64,000 bases of DNA from Labyrinthula sp. Ha (Eukaryota > Sar > Bigyra > Labyrinthulida > Labyrinthulaceae), in assembly GCA_015227615.1 (NCBI GenBank), contig JAALGZ010000010.1, forward strand, positions 1,054,001 through 1,118,000. Reading direction: 5' to 3'. Under the pieces are notes generated by a model. It saw only the letters and a program-made list of their open reading frames with translations. It was not told where the DNA came from and ran no database searches. The position numbers and the translations under genes are program-made. This document shows, piece by piece, positions 13,301 to 23,036 of this stretch; positions within the stretch are counted from its first letter, which is position 1, and the number at the start of each line of letters is the position of its first letter.

Positions 13301-13492
13301 GGACTGAGACCAATATTTATTTTCTCGGTTTGAATAAAACTGTGATATTGAACAATACCCGGAACACTCTGCTCAATTGGGCCACTAGCTTTTTCGTCAA
13401 CATGTTTCAGGAACTCGGAAGGGTTGTGAAACTGAGCCGTTAAACACAAAACAGAAACAGAAGAAAAAAAGTAAGAAGAATTAAAAGAACAT
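10329..13492. other. Intergenic spacer with two doubtful coding fragments
   Basis: No supported gene. At 10518-10658 (+) a 46-codon frame follows directly on a TTGTTCCATAG, which resembles a splice acceptor; it could be an orphan terminal exon, but no upstream exon joins cleanly. At 13105-13449 (-) a 114-codon frame begins 43 bp from the desaturase start; its first 30 codons look protein-like, the rest is AT-rich and loses that character. Both are too weak to call genes. Confidence 0.4.
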
Positions 13493-14644
13493 ATGTCAAT
13501 ATCACAAACAGAGGTTCAGCCAGAATTTGACGATGGAAAGGCTGTTGATTATGACGTGTTCAGTGGAAACCACGGGTTAGAGCCGGATACTGAACTCAGA
13601 GACTTCTTATGGGTAATGCATGACGAGCCACATGCTTCTAGAAGGAAGGAAATGATAAAGAAATATCCCAAATTGAAGGATATTATGGGCTACGAACCGA
13701 TGACAAAATACATAGTGGTCTTCCTGATGGTTATTCAGATATCTATATCGTTGACAATGACCGAAGAAGATATAGTTTTCCCGTGTTCGTTGAAGTTCTG
13801 GTCCCTGGCATATATTTTTGGTGCTACCATTTCACAAGCATTGTTTTTAGCTGAGCATGAAATCAGTCACAATTTGGCCTTCAAGAAGTTCTCGCATAAT
13901 AAAATGTTTGGTATCTTTACAAACATGCCGCTGCTGGTACCCTTCTTTATCTACTTCAAGTACTATCATAATGAGCACCACAAGTATCAAGGTGTAGATG
14001 GGGTTGATACAGATATACCAACGTATCTGGAAGCTAAGCTCCTTTCCAACTTTTTGGGAAAGCTATTCTTCCTCACTTTTCAGATTGCATTTTACGCAAT
14101 CAGACCTCCACTTGTAAAGAAGCCTATTATTACCAAATGGCATGTTGTTAATTATATAGTTCAAGGAATTTTTATTGGGACAATGTATTATTTATTTGGA
14201 AAACCGCCCCTTTATTACTTGGTAGCGTCGATTTGGTTTGCTGGAAGTTTGCATCCTGTCGCCTCTCACTTCATTGCTGAGCATTATGTGTTCAAAGGAG
14301 AGGATGAAACATTCTCATATTATGGAAAACTGAATTGGCTTACTTTTAATGTTGGATATCACAATGAGCATCATGATTTCCCAATGGTTCCATGGAGTAG
14401 ACTTCCTGCGTTATATGAGATTGGATTCGAAGAGTATTATGGAAAGCTTCCTTATCACAAAAGTTGGGTTATGGTGTTGATAAGATTCTTGTTTGATAAC
14501 AAGGTAACTCTGTTTAATAGGGTTAAACGACCAGATATGAATAAGGTAAGAAGAAAGAAGAATATTTCAGGAAACGCTGAGTACACCGGAAGCTGGTTGT
14601 TTGGCAAGGGAAGGAGTTTAAAGTCGAAATTAAAAGACACATAA
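13493..14644 (+). CDS. DEGS1: Sphingolipid delta(4)-desaturase (DEGS family)
   Basis: Encodes 383 residues in one exon. The family introduces the 4,5-trans double bond of dihydroceramide in the ER, giving ceramide. The N-terminal lipid-DES segment (about 35-70, FLWVMHDEPHASRRKEMI) marks this family against other desaturases. Three histidine boxes for the di-iron centre are intact: HEISH (122-126), HNEHH (159-163) and HNEHH within GYHNEHHDFP (290-294), together with HPVASHFIAEH between them. Hydrophobic pairs flank the boxes, giving about four membrane spans. The C-terminal 40 residues are Lys/Arg-rich and may be cytosolic. The start is the ATG after a purine-rich leader. It converges on the unknown gene at 14742 with 97 bp between stops. 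Some family members also hydroxylate C4; that cannot be told here. Confidence 0.95.
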   Translation: MSISQTEVQPEFDDGKAVDYDVFSGNHGLEPDTELRDFLWVMHDEPHASRRKEMIKKYPKLKDIMGYEPMTKYIVVFLMVIQISISLTMTEEDIVFPCSLKFWSLAYIFGATISQALFLAEHEISHNLAFKKFSHNKMFGIFTNMPLLVPFFIYFKYYHNEHHKYQGVDGVDTDIPTYLEAKLLSNFLGKLFFLTFQIAFYAIRPPLVKKPIITKWHVVNYIVQGIFIGTMYYLFGKPPLYYLVASIWFAGSLHPVASHFIAEHYVFKGEDETFSYYGKLNWLTFNVGYHNEHHDFPMVPWSRLPALYEIGFEEYYGKLPYHKSWVMVLIRFLFDNKVTLFNRVKRPDMNKVRRKKNISGNAEYTGSWLFGKGRSLKSKLKDT

Positions 14645-14741
14645 GGAGTGAGCATGGGCTATCGGAAAGAATAGGCTGTAGGGTTTATGTGGTGAATATA
14701 ACTCTTTAAACACCTCACAAGCGCTTTGCATACTACGAACT

Positions 14742-15710
14742 CTATTCTTCAGCAGGGGTAAACACAAGGGACGAATAATTTATTTTCCACACTACTTGTT
14801 TGAAATTGAGAAGTCTCTTTGCTGGAACAAGTTTTCTTAGAAACGGGAAACTACAAACATCACAGCTGATAGTTTTTTTAGATACCTCGGATCTCAAGAA
14901 AAGGTTGTTAAGCAACAGCGAAGCGATCTGGTAAGGCGGCGTGTTAATAGCAACAGAAAGCTGTACGTTATAGTTCAAATCAAGTAATAAAAGGTGTAGT
15001 TGAAATAACACACCAACAGCGAAAGTAATATCTGGGTGTGGAAAAGTAATAAACAAATGAGCTAGGGATTGCAGAACTTGCGCATTCCTTAGCAAAACTA
15101 TAGAAGACACGCTTGATTCAACTGTTTGATGTTTATATTGCAAGGTTAATGATGACAAATAAGGAAAGAAGGTGTTACTCTTTGGATTTTTTAGTACAAA
15201 ATGTGTTTGTTTTGAATAGTTTGTTATAAATTTGGTGGCATTGTTTGGTTTGTGTAACAAAAATCGCAAGAGTTGTTTCTTTCCTTCTTCATTAGAAGTA
15301 TTTATTTCAAGAGCGTGTACACCAGGAAACTTAGAAATAAAATTTAAATATAAGTCAATTGACTTCGAATCCAATGGTTCATGAAATTTTAGTTCCTGAA
15401 ATGGGTTAAATACATCGGCTAACTCCTTTAGAATTGTTTCAATTTGCTCATTTCGCATCTGCATAGCTCTAATATATAGTGTTCGAACTTGCAAAGTCCG
15501 GAGAAATGGGTACACAATATCTTTTTCAGTGTCTGAAAATGGTTGTGAAATTTGTCCTATAACTACGTCAACCTTTATTGATCTGTTCAGTTGTTCTAAT
15601 GCCTCTTGCAGTGTGTATGATTTTCTCTGATAGCGATAAGATTGATGAAGAACTAACAGTCTACTAAGATGCACCGTCGCTTGCAAAGAAAAAGGCTTAA
15701 ACTCATTCAT
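14742..15710 (-). CDS. Hypothetical protein, 322 residues
   Basis: Not recognised. A single uninterrupted frame from ATG to TAG. The sequence has regularly spaced Leu-rich stretches (for example PFLRTLQVRTLYIRAMQM, FPGVHALEINTS, FPYLSSLTLQY, SLAHLFITF), which could be degenerate leucine-rich repeats, and an early helix (LHQSYRYQRKSYTLQEALEQL) that vaguely recalls an F-box-like start. No signal peptide, no clear transmembrane segment, no catalytic motif. It faces the WASP gene across a 249-bp divergent spacer and converges on the desaturase. Length, composition and codon content argue that it is real; function is open. Confidence 0.75.
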   Translation of the reverse strand: MNEFKPFSLQATVHLSRLLVLHQSYRYQRKSYTLQEALEQLNRSIKVDVVIGQISQPFSDTEKDIVYPFLRTLQVRTLYIRAMQMRNEQIETILKELADVFNPFQELKFHEPLDSKSIDLYLNFISKFPGVHALEINTSNEEGKKQLLRFLLHKPNNATKFITNYSKQTHFVLKNPKSNTFFPYLSSLTLQYKHQTVESSVSSIVLLRNAQVLQSLAHLFITFPHPDITFAVGVLFQLHLLLLDLNYNVQLSVAINTPPYQIASLLLNNLFLRSEVSKKTISCDVCSFPFLRKLVPAKRLLNFKQVVWKINYSSLVFTPAEE

Positions 15711-15959
15711 ATCAGCATATAAATTAAAAAAGCTTATAAAAGCGATAGCTGGTTCTCAAACTGGGATCTTCTGGTCTATTCTTACAAGAGTGCAAGTGGA
15801 GTCAGTTCCAGTTTAAAAATTTTGGGCAGATACTATCTTGTGGTAATTCCATCTTGCTTCTTGCAATATCTAGCTAGTAGCTAGACCGGAGCTGCTTGGA
15901 CATTAGCCGTTAAGTATCAAAACGACTGCAAACTGAAAATAAGGAGAGAAGCGTGGAAA
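15711..15959. promoter_or_regulatory. Divergent intergenic region upstream of WASP gene
   Basis: The 249 bp between the starts of the unknown gene (-) and the WASP gene (+). It holds TATAAAAG at 15735-15742, the same octamer as upstream of NDOR1 at 6191, and a purine-rich stretch (AAGGAGAGAAG) just before the WASP ATG. Shared promoter function is inferred from position. Confidence 0.3.
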
Positions 15960-17245
15960 ATGTCCCTCACTAAAAAAGAACTGAAGGAAATAACCAGTTT
16001 GAATAAGAAGAAGAGAATTCTTGCCAGTGGAGTTGTAAAACTGTATCTGAGCTCCCCGAATAGTCATGTCAAGAGGGAAGAAAGTTTTATTCTGACAAGA
16101 TTCAAGAACATCAATAACTTTCGTTGGACAGATTCTAAGCTTGATGGAGGGTTGGTTTTTCTGTACGATGATTCACTGAAGAAGCTATCTTTTGAGATAT
16201 ACCATTTATCAACAATCAGAAAACGTTTTGCGTGTGAATTATACGAAAACTTTGAGACTTACCCGGTTTCCCCTTTTTTTTTCTTCTTCGAGTTGGACGA
16301 TTGCATGGCTGGATTTCTATTTTCTAAAGTGAAGGTTGCCGAAAATTTTCAGACTATGATTAAGAAGCATAGACCAATGGCCGAACGAAAAACAAACTTT
16401 ATTCGAAAGTTGTTCAAATCACGCAGAAAGAGAACAGTCGAACTAGATGAAATCGGATCTCCAAGTTCGTTTCAGCATCCTGGTCACTTGACAGTAAATC
16501 CTGATGGAACATTTGATGTATCAAAAATTTCAGTAAATTTATTCTAAATCTTCATTCTTAGCCTACTTGGATCGCCATTCTCAAAGAAGCAAACGTTCCC
16601 ATAAAAGCTCTAAAAAATCAAAGAGTAGCAAAATCCTTGTACAAAGCTTTGGACAGTTTCGATCACACGCTGGTTTCACCAACTCCTCAAATCCCTGTTC
16701 ATGCAGCACCATCTAAACCACAAACTGCACTTAATGTTGCCCGCTCTGTAAATCCGATGTTTGACTTAGCTGGACAAAGAACATCCAAAGCTTCCACCGT
16801 GGCTGCACCAATACCTCCTCCTAAAAGTCACGGGAAAATAATTAAGCAAAAGAGCTCAAGAGCTCCTCAAAGTTCCAGTGGTTCCTCTTCGTCTCTCAGA
16901 GATGAGGTTGATCAAGCCATAATAGCCAGAATGAGTTTTAGGATGTCTATGCAGGGTCCGAGACAATCAGAACCTCAGTTTTACAAAAAACCAGTTAATG
17001 GATCTCGTCCTGGAAAAGAAGCACCTGCTTTTTTGTCTGAAATTAAATTGCAGGGTCCAACATTGAAAAAGACAGAGATAAAAAAAGGTTCGATTAGTGC
17101 ATCAAACTTAGCAAAGCCAAGAGGAAACTATAGAGGCTCAGTTGTAAATATACTGAAAAGTACTTTGGACAACATGAGAAGTTTTATAAAGGATGATGAA
17201 AGTGAGTTTTCTGAAGGAACACACATGCGATGGAGTATGGCTTAG
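15960..17245 (+). CDS. WASP: WASP/N-WASP family actin nucleation-promoting factor
   Basis: Two exons, 15960-16532 and 16562-17245, give 418 residues once the 29-nt intron is removed; unspliced, the frame stops just after the junction. The family links Rho-GTPase signals to Arp2/3-driven actin branching. An N-terminal WH1/EVH1-like domain (about 10-125) precedes a basic patch (KLFKSRRKRT), then a clear CRIB/GBD starting at residue 165 (IGSPSSFQHPGHL) that continues across the splice junction with PTWIAILKEANVP; this closely parallels metazoan WASP (IGTPSNFQHIGHV). A short proline run (APIPPPKS), a WH2-like actin-binding motif at about 347-364 (FLSEIKLQGPTLKK) and an acidic tail with a late Trp (DDESEFSEG, MRW) complete the VCA region. 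The proline region is far shorter than in animals. Confidence 0.9.
16533..16561 (+). other. Intron in WASP gene, 29 nt
   Basis: GTAAAT donor, TTCTTAG acceptor, phase 0. Contains an in-frame TAA. Removal joins the two halves of the CRIB/GBD, which is independent support. Confidence 0.93.
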
Positions 17246-20200
17246 TTTTATGGCAGAAACCTTATAGTTAAGATGTGACTACATATTGCTTTAAATGTTT
17301 GTTTAGTAGTAGAAGAGTTAATCTATAGGTATTATCTAGTAAATTTTTAAATTTGAGAGCTAGTAGAGGTTTTACTGTATCTAGCGCAAAAACATGGTCT
17401 AGGCTGATTTGGGAAAAGTCAAGATTAAAGTTTATTGCCTTACTTAATACTTTCTTCGCTCATCAAGTGCGTAACTGCAGCATTTCATTTGCGCTCACTG
17501 ACTTGCACCCTTAGCCTGAGATCTTGTTTTTTTGTTTGTAAAACTTTCTCTAGACTCCTCATCAGGTTCATTCGTCAAACCAATTTCTAGCATTCATTAT
17601 CTAAAGAAAGACCATTATTGAGTTCTGTTCTATTCTCTTAACCTAGCATCTAATGTGCCTTAGTTCCAACTCTACATAACAACATAATTTCCATAAAAAC
17701 ATTTAGCTACCACATGTTGTTCATCAATGTTCAAATTAGTACACTTAGTTCCATTAATTTATCCCTAGACAAACTAGGTAAGCTTAAGGAATACTTTGCC
17801 AGTTTTATAAACATTATCTTGTAGTTTTTTTGTAGATGCCCATTAAAATTCTTCTTCCAATTTGCTTCTCCTCTCAAATCCAGTTGATGACCGAGTTAAA
17901 ACTTTCTTTAAGGAAAAATAATATCAGCTTCTTGTGTTATTGAGGTGATGCGGTCAAACGCTAATCTTGAATTTTCAAGCCCTGATTTTATGCTTTGGAG
18001 TGACATCACTGTAGATTAATTGCTTTTCATAATCTGTCTAGAACAACTAAAATTTGTTTTTTCATAAGAGCACTATAAGTTCTTATCTTTATACTTGGGT
18101 AATAAGTTGTACTTCGTTTTTCCTGTAGAATGTTTAACATTTATGCCTAATACTACACAAAAACTTTTTAAAATATTGGTTATATTTTTAAGGTTAATAC
18201 CTCACTAGATGGACATAATGAATAAATGTGACTTAGGCATATGCAGGTACACCATATTGTTAGCTTAATTAAGGGCAGCAGAACTGCTGAGAGCTTATTA
18301 TAATTACGTAAGAAAGTAATGTACAAGAAAAGTTCACTTTGTAAAGAAGTTTTTCAATTATTAGCTATTGCGACTGATATACCACTTTTTTATATAGGAT
18401 TAGCACATAGCTAGCTTCTTACAACAATTCGCAAAGCTTCTGTATATAATCTGACTGCAATTGAACAAAAAAAGACGGAATTAATGAAGAAATAAAGGTA
18501 ATCTCATCAACTAGGAAAGAGTTATTCAACAAGATTATCATAGGCCGCTATTGCAACGATGATATACACAATTTCAAAAAAAACTTCAATATATCTACCA
18601 AAGGTTGTCAAACTTCTGTTACAGTACAAAAAGTGATCAACAAGAGGTACAAGAGCAATGAAAGGCGACAGGAATAGACTTATTAAGCTTTTGAAAGAAA
18701 TCATACGCAGTATCAATCTGAAACAAACAAGTGTATAAAATGTTTCAACTTTGAAATATCTTGAAACCACTGATAATACCTGCACTCTTTCAAAAACAAC
18801 TATACTCAGTAAAACTTAGAAAGTAAGCATTATATTAATACTTCATATTGAACCTCTCAGAACCGCTGTTTTAAAGAAACAAGTAAAATTCCTTATTCTG
18901 TGGTAGATAATTTCAGATTTTCCTGTTTAAAAGCATAAAACTGAAACTTAACTTGCAAGATAAATAATTGGGTCAGGAAATTCCCGAGTGAGTGAAAAAT
19001 ATATGGAAAACAGCAACCATAATAGATTCTAAGTAAAGGAGAATGATTTCGAGTTTGATAGAATCTTCAAGGACAGATCTCCCTACTACATCCAAAACAG
19101 TGTAATGGACGATAAATAACTTTCAACAGCTGCAAATAATATATCTATGAAAAGTTACACACATCTAATAGAGTAAAAATAAAATAAGAACTCAGGATAA
19201 CAGAAATTCCATACCTCTTACACGAGCCAACACCACCATCAGCTTTTTCTCCAGGAAACTTAATCCAGGTAGATCATTCTACCTAGACAATAAACCGACA
19301 CCATCAAATAACATCTTCTCACCCCCCTCGATTACTTAACCGCCGAGAATAAGTTTTTTTTTGCAAATCCTGTATGATGTGATTATAAACCAGGATGTTG
19401 ATCTATTGAGGTTTGTCCTTCTCATAAGGACACGTCACTTTTCTTATATCCGTTAGGGTTAGGGTTATTGCTACTGGTAGCCTAATGTCAGTGTAATAAT
19501 ATGTCATACCACGAAGCATTGTAATATAGCATTACTCTGTATTGTCATAAAATGCCCTATTTTCTAAATTTGTATCGTACATATCGTAACCGCATTTAAG
19601 CGTTAAGCGAAGGAATTACACATCTGAATTCTCTAAATCACATCCTAGGTAAGAACAGGTTTCGTTAACAAGATATAATATCCTTAAATATTAAGACCCA
19701 GAGCACTTTCTCTATATTCCTTTTTTCTACATCCAAAGCAGAAGTGGGGTTCGAAAAAGGATAATTGGAATACAAAAAGCTACAATGCGACCTTATGCGG
19801 CAAAATTTGGGTATGATTTCAGACGAACAATATCAGCAATACCACATGAACACAATACGTAGCCAGTTGAACCAACGCGAGACCTCAGAGCCTGGTTTTT
19901 CGAAATGTATCATGAATGAATATATGAGAACCAGTTAGAATACAAAAAGTATGCATGAAGCAGCTAATCTGAGGAGAATGTTTTTAATCTTCGTATTTAC
20001 TGACTAATCACAATCGTAGAGCTTACAGCACTTCAAATGAGCCTATAATATACAGTAATCGTATTTAGTTGCATTTTAATCTTTTTCTATATTGTTTACC
20101 TATTTTCTTACATGGATTTTATATTTTATGAAATTATAATTTGTCAAAACAACGCTAAGTGGCCCTTGAGTAACAAAGTACTGAAATGTCGATGCCTATT

Positions 20201-23036
20201 ATATATAGTAGAAGAAGCTGGAATAAGACGCAAAGCTTGGTATGAAGTACAGGATCAAGGAATACGCTAAAGCTAAAGAACCAAGTCGATAGACGAGGAA
20301 CTGACATATAATGAAATAGGTTAAAGGTGTACTGAGTAGGACCTCCAGCTTGTCTTCGTTATGATACTACTATCAAGTGACACAAACTGCAAGAATCTTT
20401 TAACAAGTAAGCTCTGGAGGTACCTTTAGTCTCTCCTTCATTTTGTGCGCCCAACTAGTTTAAATACATACTAAGCTATAACTTTGCAGATACCCTTGGA
20501 TAAATGTAGCAATCTTTTCTTTTTCTAACTGGGAAAACTTTTTTTGCTCAATACTTACCATGTAATATTCTTCATAGATAGCTACTTTATAGTTCTCTGT
20601 CATTATTTCATGAACTTGTGTTGATCTATTATCTTCGGTCGGTTTTCCTAGGGATAAAATGGTTTAGTGATAATCGAAGAATCAAATATTATCTCTTAAC
20701 TAGCTAGAGAAGTTTAAAACTCAAAGATAACCTAATTAATTATTACTTAGTCATTATGACAGAACAATATAAACAAGTGAGCAGTTAAATAGAAAATGTC
20801 ACACATAAAAATATCTTGGTCTTTGGTGTAAAACGGCATTATTGACCCTATAATAGATCGGATTCTGCTCAGAAATGATTGTCATAAAGCTTACCTAGAA
20901 TCTATTCGGGTATATAACTGTTAAAATATTAAGCGATAATTGTAAAATGATAAAGAACTAGGGTTTATTCCTTGAAATAAAACAATATCTTCATCAGGTT
21001 CTTGTACAAATTTACTTGATACTTTCAAATGACTTAGTGTGGTTCCTTGCAAAAACATTGAGAATAAGTTGGAGCTCAGCTTCACCAGTACTTAGCTATT
21101 ATACTACTTAAGCTGGATTCCTCCTTCTTGGCACCAATTTGTTAGTTAACTCAGTTCGCATAGGTATTCTGTTACTTTACTTACCCTAATTAAACATTCT
21201 TTTTGTTATTTACCATGTCCTATTAGAAATAGGATAGATTTTGCAGCTTTTCTGCCCATAATAGGCGAGAAAGGGGGTCTATATGACCCAGTTTCAACAG
21301 AAGTTTTCCCGTGGGCGTAAACTAGCTCCAGCAAGGTATTCTATGTGATAAAGATCAATAACATAGTCGAGCTTAGCAGTCTTACTCGACTGCTACCGTA
21401 CAACTTGAAATAGATAGAGTAATTCTTCGTTAAATAAAATATGAGTTTACAGCTGTTTTGTCACTGATTTTCTTCACACTAAAAAATAGTGTTATAAAAT
21501 ACTTAGAACCTTGAGTCCTAAGTAAAATTAGAGCGAACTAAACAGGGTGCTTATATAATCTTTAACTTCTAAGCAAATTTATTTATTATTAGCAAAAAAC
21601 ATTACACCATGAAGTTAGAGAATGTATATCATGCAAAACCTAGCTATGGTAGAACTAGAATTAAGTGGATGGAAATAGTTAAAAAACATTCTTGGAAGGT
21701 CAAGTTACAAGATTCAGTGCAAACAAGATATGATAGAGTGACTTACTGTATGGGGGGATAGATTGATGAGTTTTCAAAATTTGGCACACTTAAGTCAGGT
21801 TAAAATTTTAAATTAATGTTAATCTGCTTAAGTCAATTCAGTAGTTATATACATTAGGCTACTTAAGGTTTTATTGTAGAGAGTCGTTTAGTTTGCCTCA
21901 TAGTTGAGCTCATTGAATCGCTTGAAATTGACAAATATACAAAAAAAATCAAAACTTGAACAGGGAAAGCTGTGCAAAAGTATTAAGTAGCATTGAATTA
22001 CAATGAGATGTCTCTTCCTAGGTATTGGTAGATTGTAAGGATAATATTTGCTTCTATTCTACGAGCAAGAATTGAACAAAATAATTCATTCTGTTTTCTT
22101 TCACTACATATATGCAATCGCTGTAACCACAATTATCTTATCATACTGGAATCACTTATAAACAGCGGATGAATCTAATGGTAATGGCGTTTTTTTATAT
22201 TTATGTGCTAAGTAACAAGAGTCTCCTGTTACAAACCTAGAGTCCAAGAACATGTACTGTGTATTAACGTTTTGCAATCCCTACCCCAGCGAGACCAGTT
22301 TCTTATGTGATTTTTTTATGCTGAGGCGAGTATTCTAATTAAATTTTATTTTAATTTTTGTTTAAGCAAAATCATTTATTATTTGCTTAATCATAAGTTT
22401 TCTAGATACATTTTCAACGATGATTAGTATGGACTGCAACTTAACAACTAAGAATGTTGTACTCTAGAGTTGTTTTATTAGACAATCCACAAACAAGTAG
22501 CATCAAATATTATCTAATAGAAGATGTAATCATTTAATAATATGCTACGTAACATTAATTTGCTTCAATTTTCCATTAAGCTCGTTAAAGAAATAAAACC
22601 AAGAACACTAGTATGTCGTTCACAAAGCTCCTTGCTTCAGTTAACGCCATTGCTCCTTCTTGATGATTAAATGTTTTCGTTTCCCTTAACCGATTTTTTT
22701 CCAAATTATCAGAATAATATATCTAAAAAAAATATAAGATCAATCAGTGACAGTAAGGATATATATAACTTTGGTAAGTATAGTTAGAGCCGTCAGTATT
22801 TATATTAAGATAGTGATGGCACGAACAACCAACAAAGGCTAAAAGAAATTTATGCTAAGTGAAAGATAAAATGTTGTTGGATAGCGTGATACTTAATTAA
22901 TCTTTTTATTCTTCGTAACAAAGGCTTTCACTAAGAATGACTCCTAAGAGCAAGACAATGCACAAAGTTCCAGAATCCGAATTTGCTTCAACTCGATGGA
23001 GGATTACCACGTAGAAATAATTGAAAAAATATCCTC
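17246..23036. other. Long intergenic spacer
   Basis: No supported gene in 5.8 kb. One 87-codon frame at 18522-18785 (-) is hydrophobic with two or three possible membrane helices and sits behind a TTTGTTTCAG acceptor-like string, but it starts with GTG and I find no exon that joins to it. A short TTAGGG array lies at 19453-19467. The rest is AT-rich and featureless to me. Confidence 0.5.
19453..19467 (+). repeat. Short interstitial TTAGGG repeat
   Basis: Two full TTAGGG units followed by TTA. This is the telomere unit of many eukaryotes, but two copies are near chance level in 64 kb of AT-rich DNA. Confidence 0.3.

Noticed and set aside
13105-13449. 114-codon frame divergent from the desaturase
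   Set aside because: Only the first 30 codons look coding; the rest is AT-rich and Lys/Tyr/Leu-biased, and I find no splice that continues it.
18522-18785. Hydrophobic 87-codon frame, considered as a PEX11-like membrane exon
   Set aside because: Starts with GTG, resemblance to PEX11 is only a general DHxLYxxR-like stretch, and neighbouring exon candidates do not join in frame.
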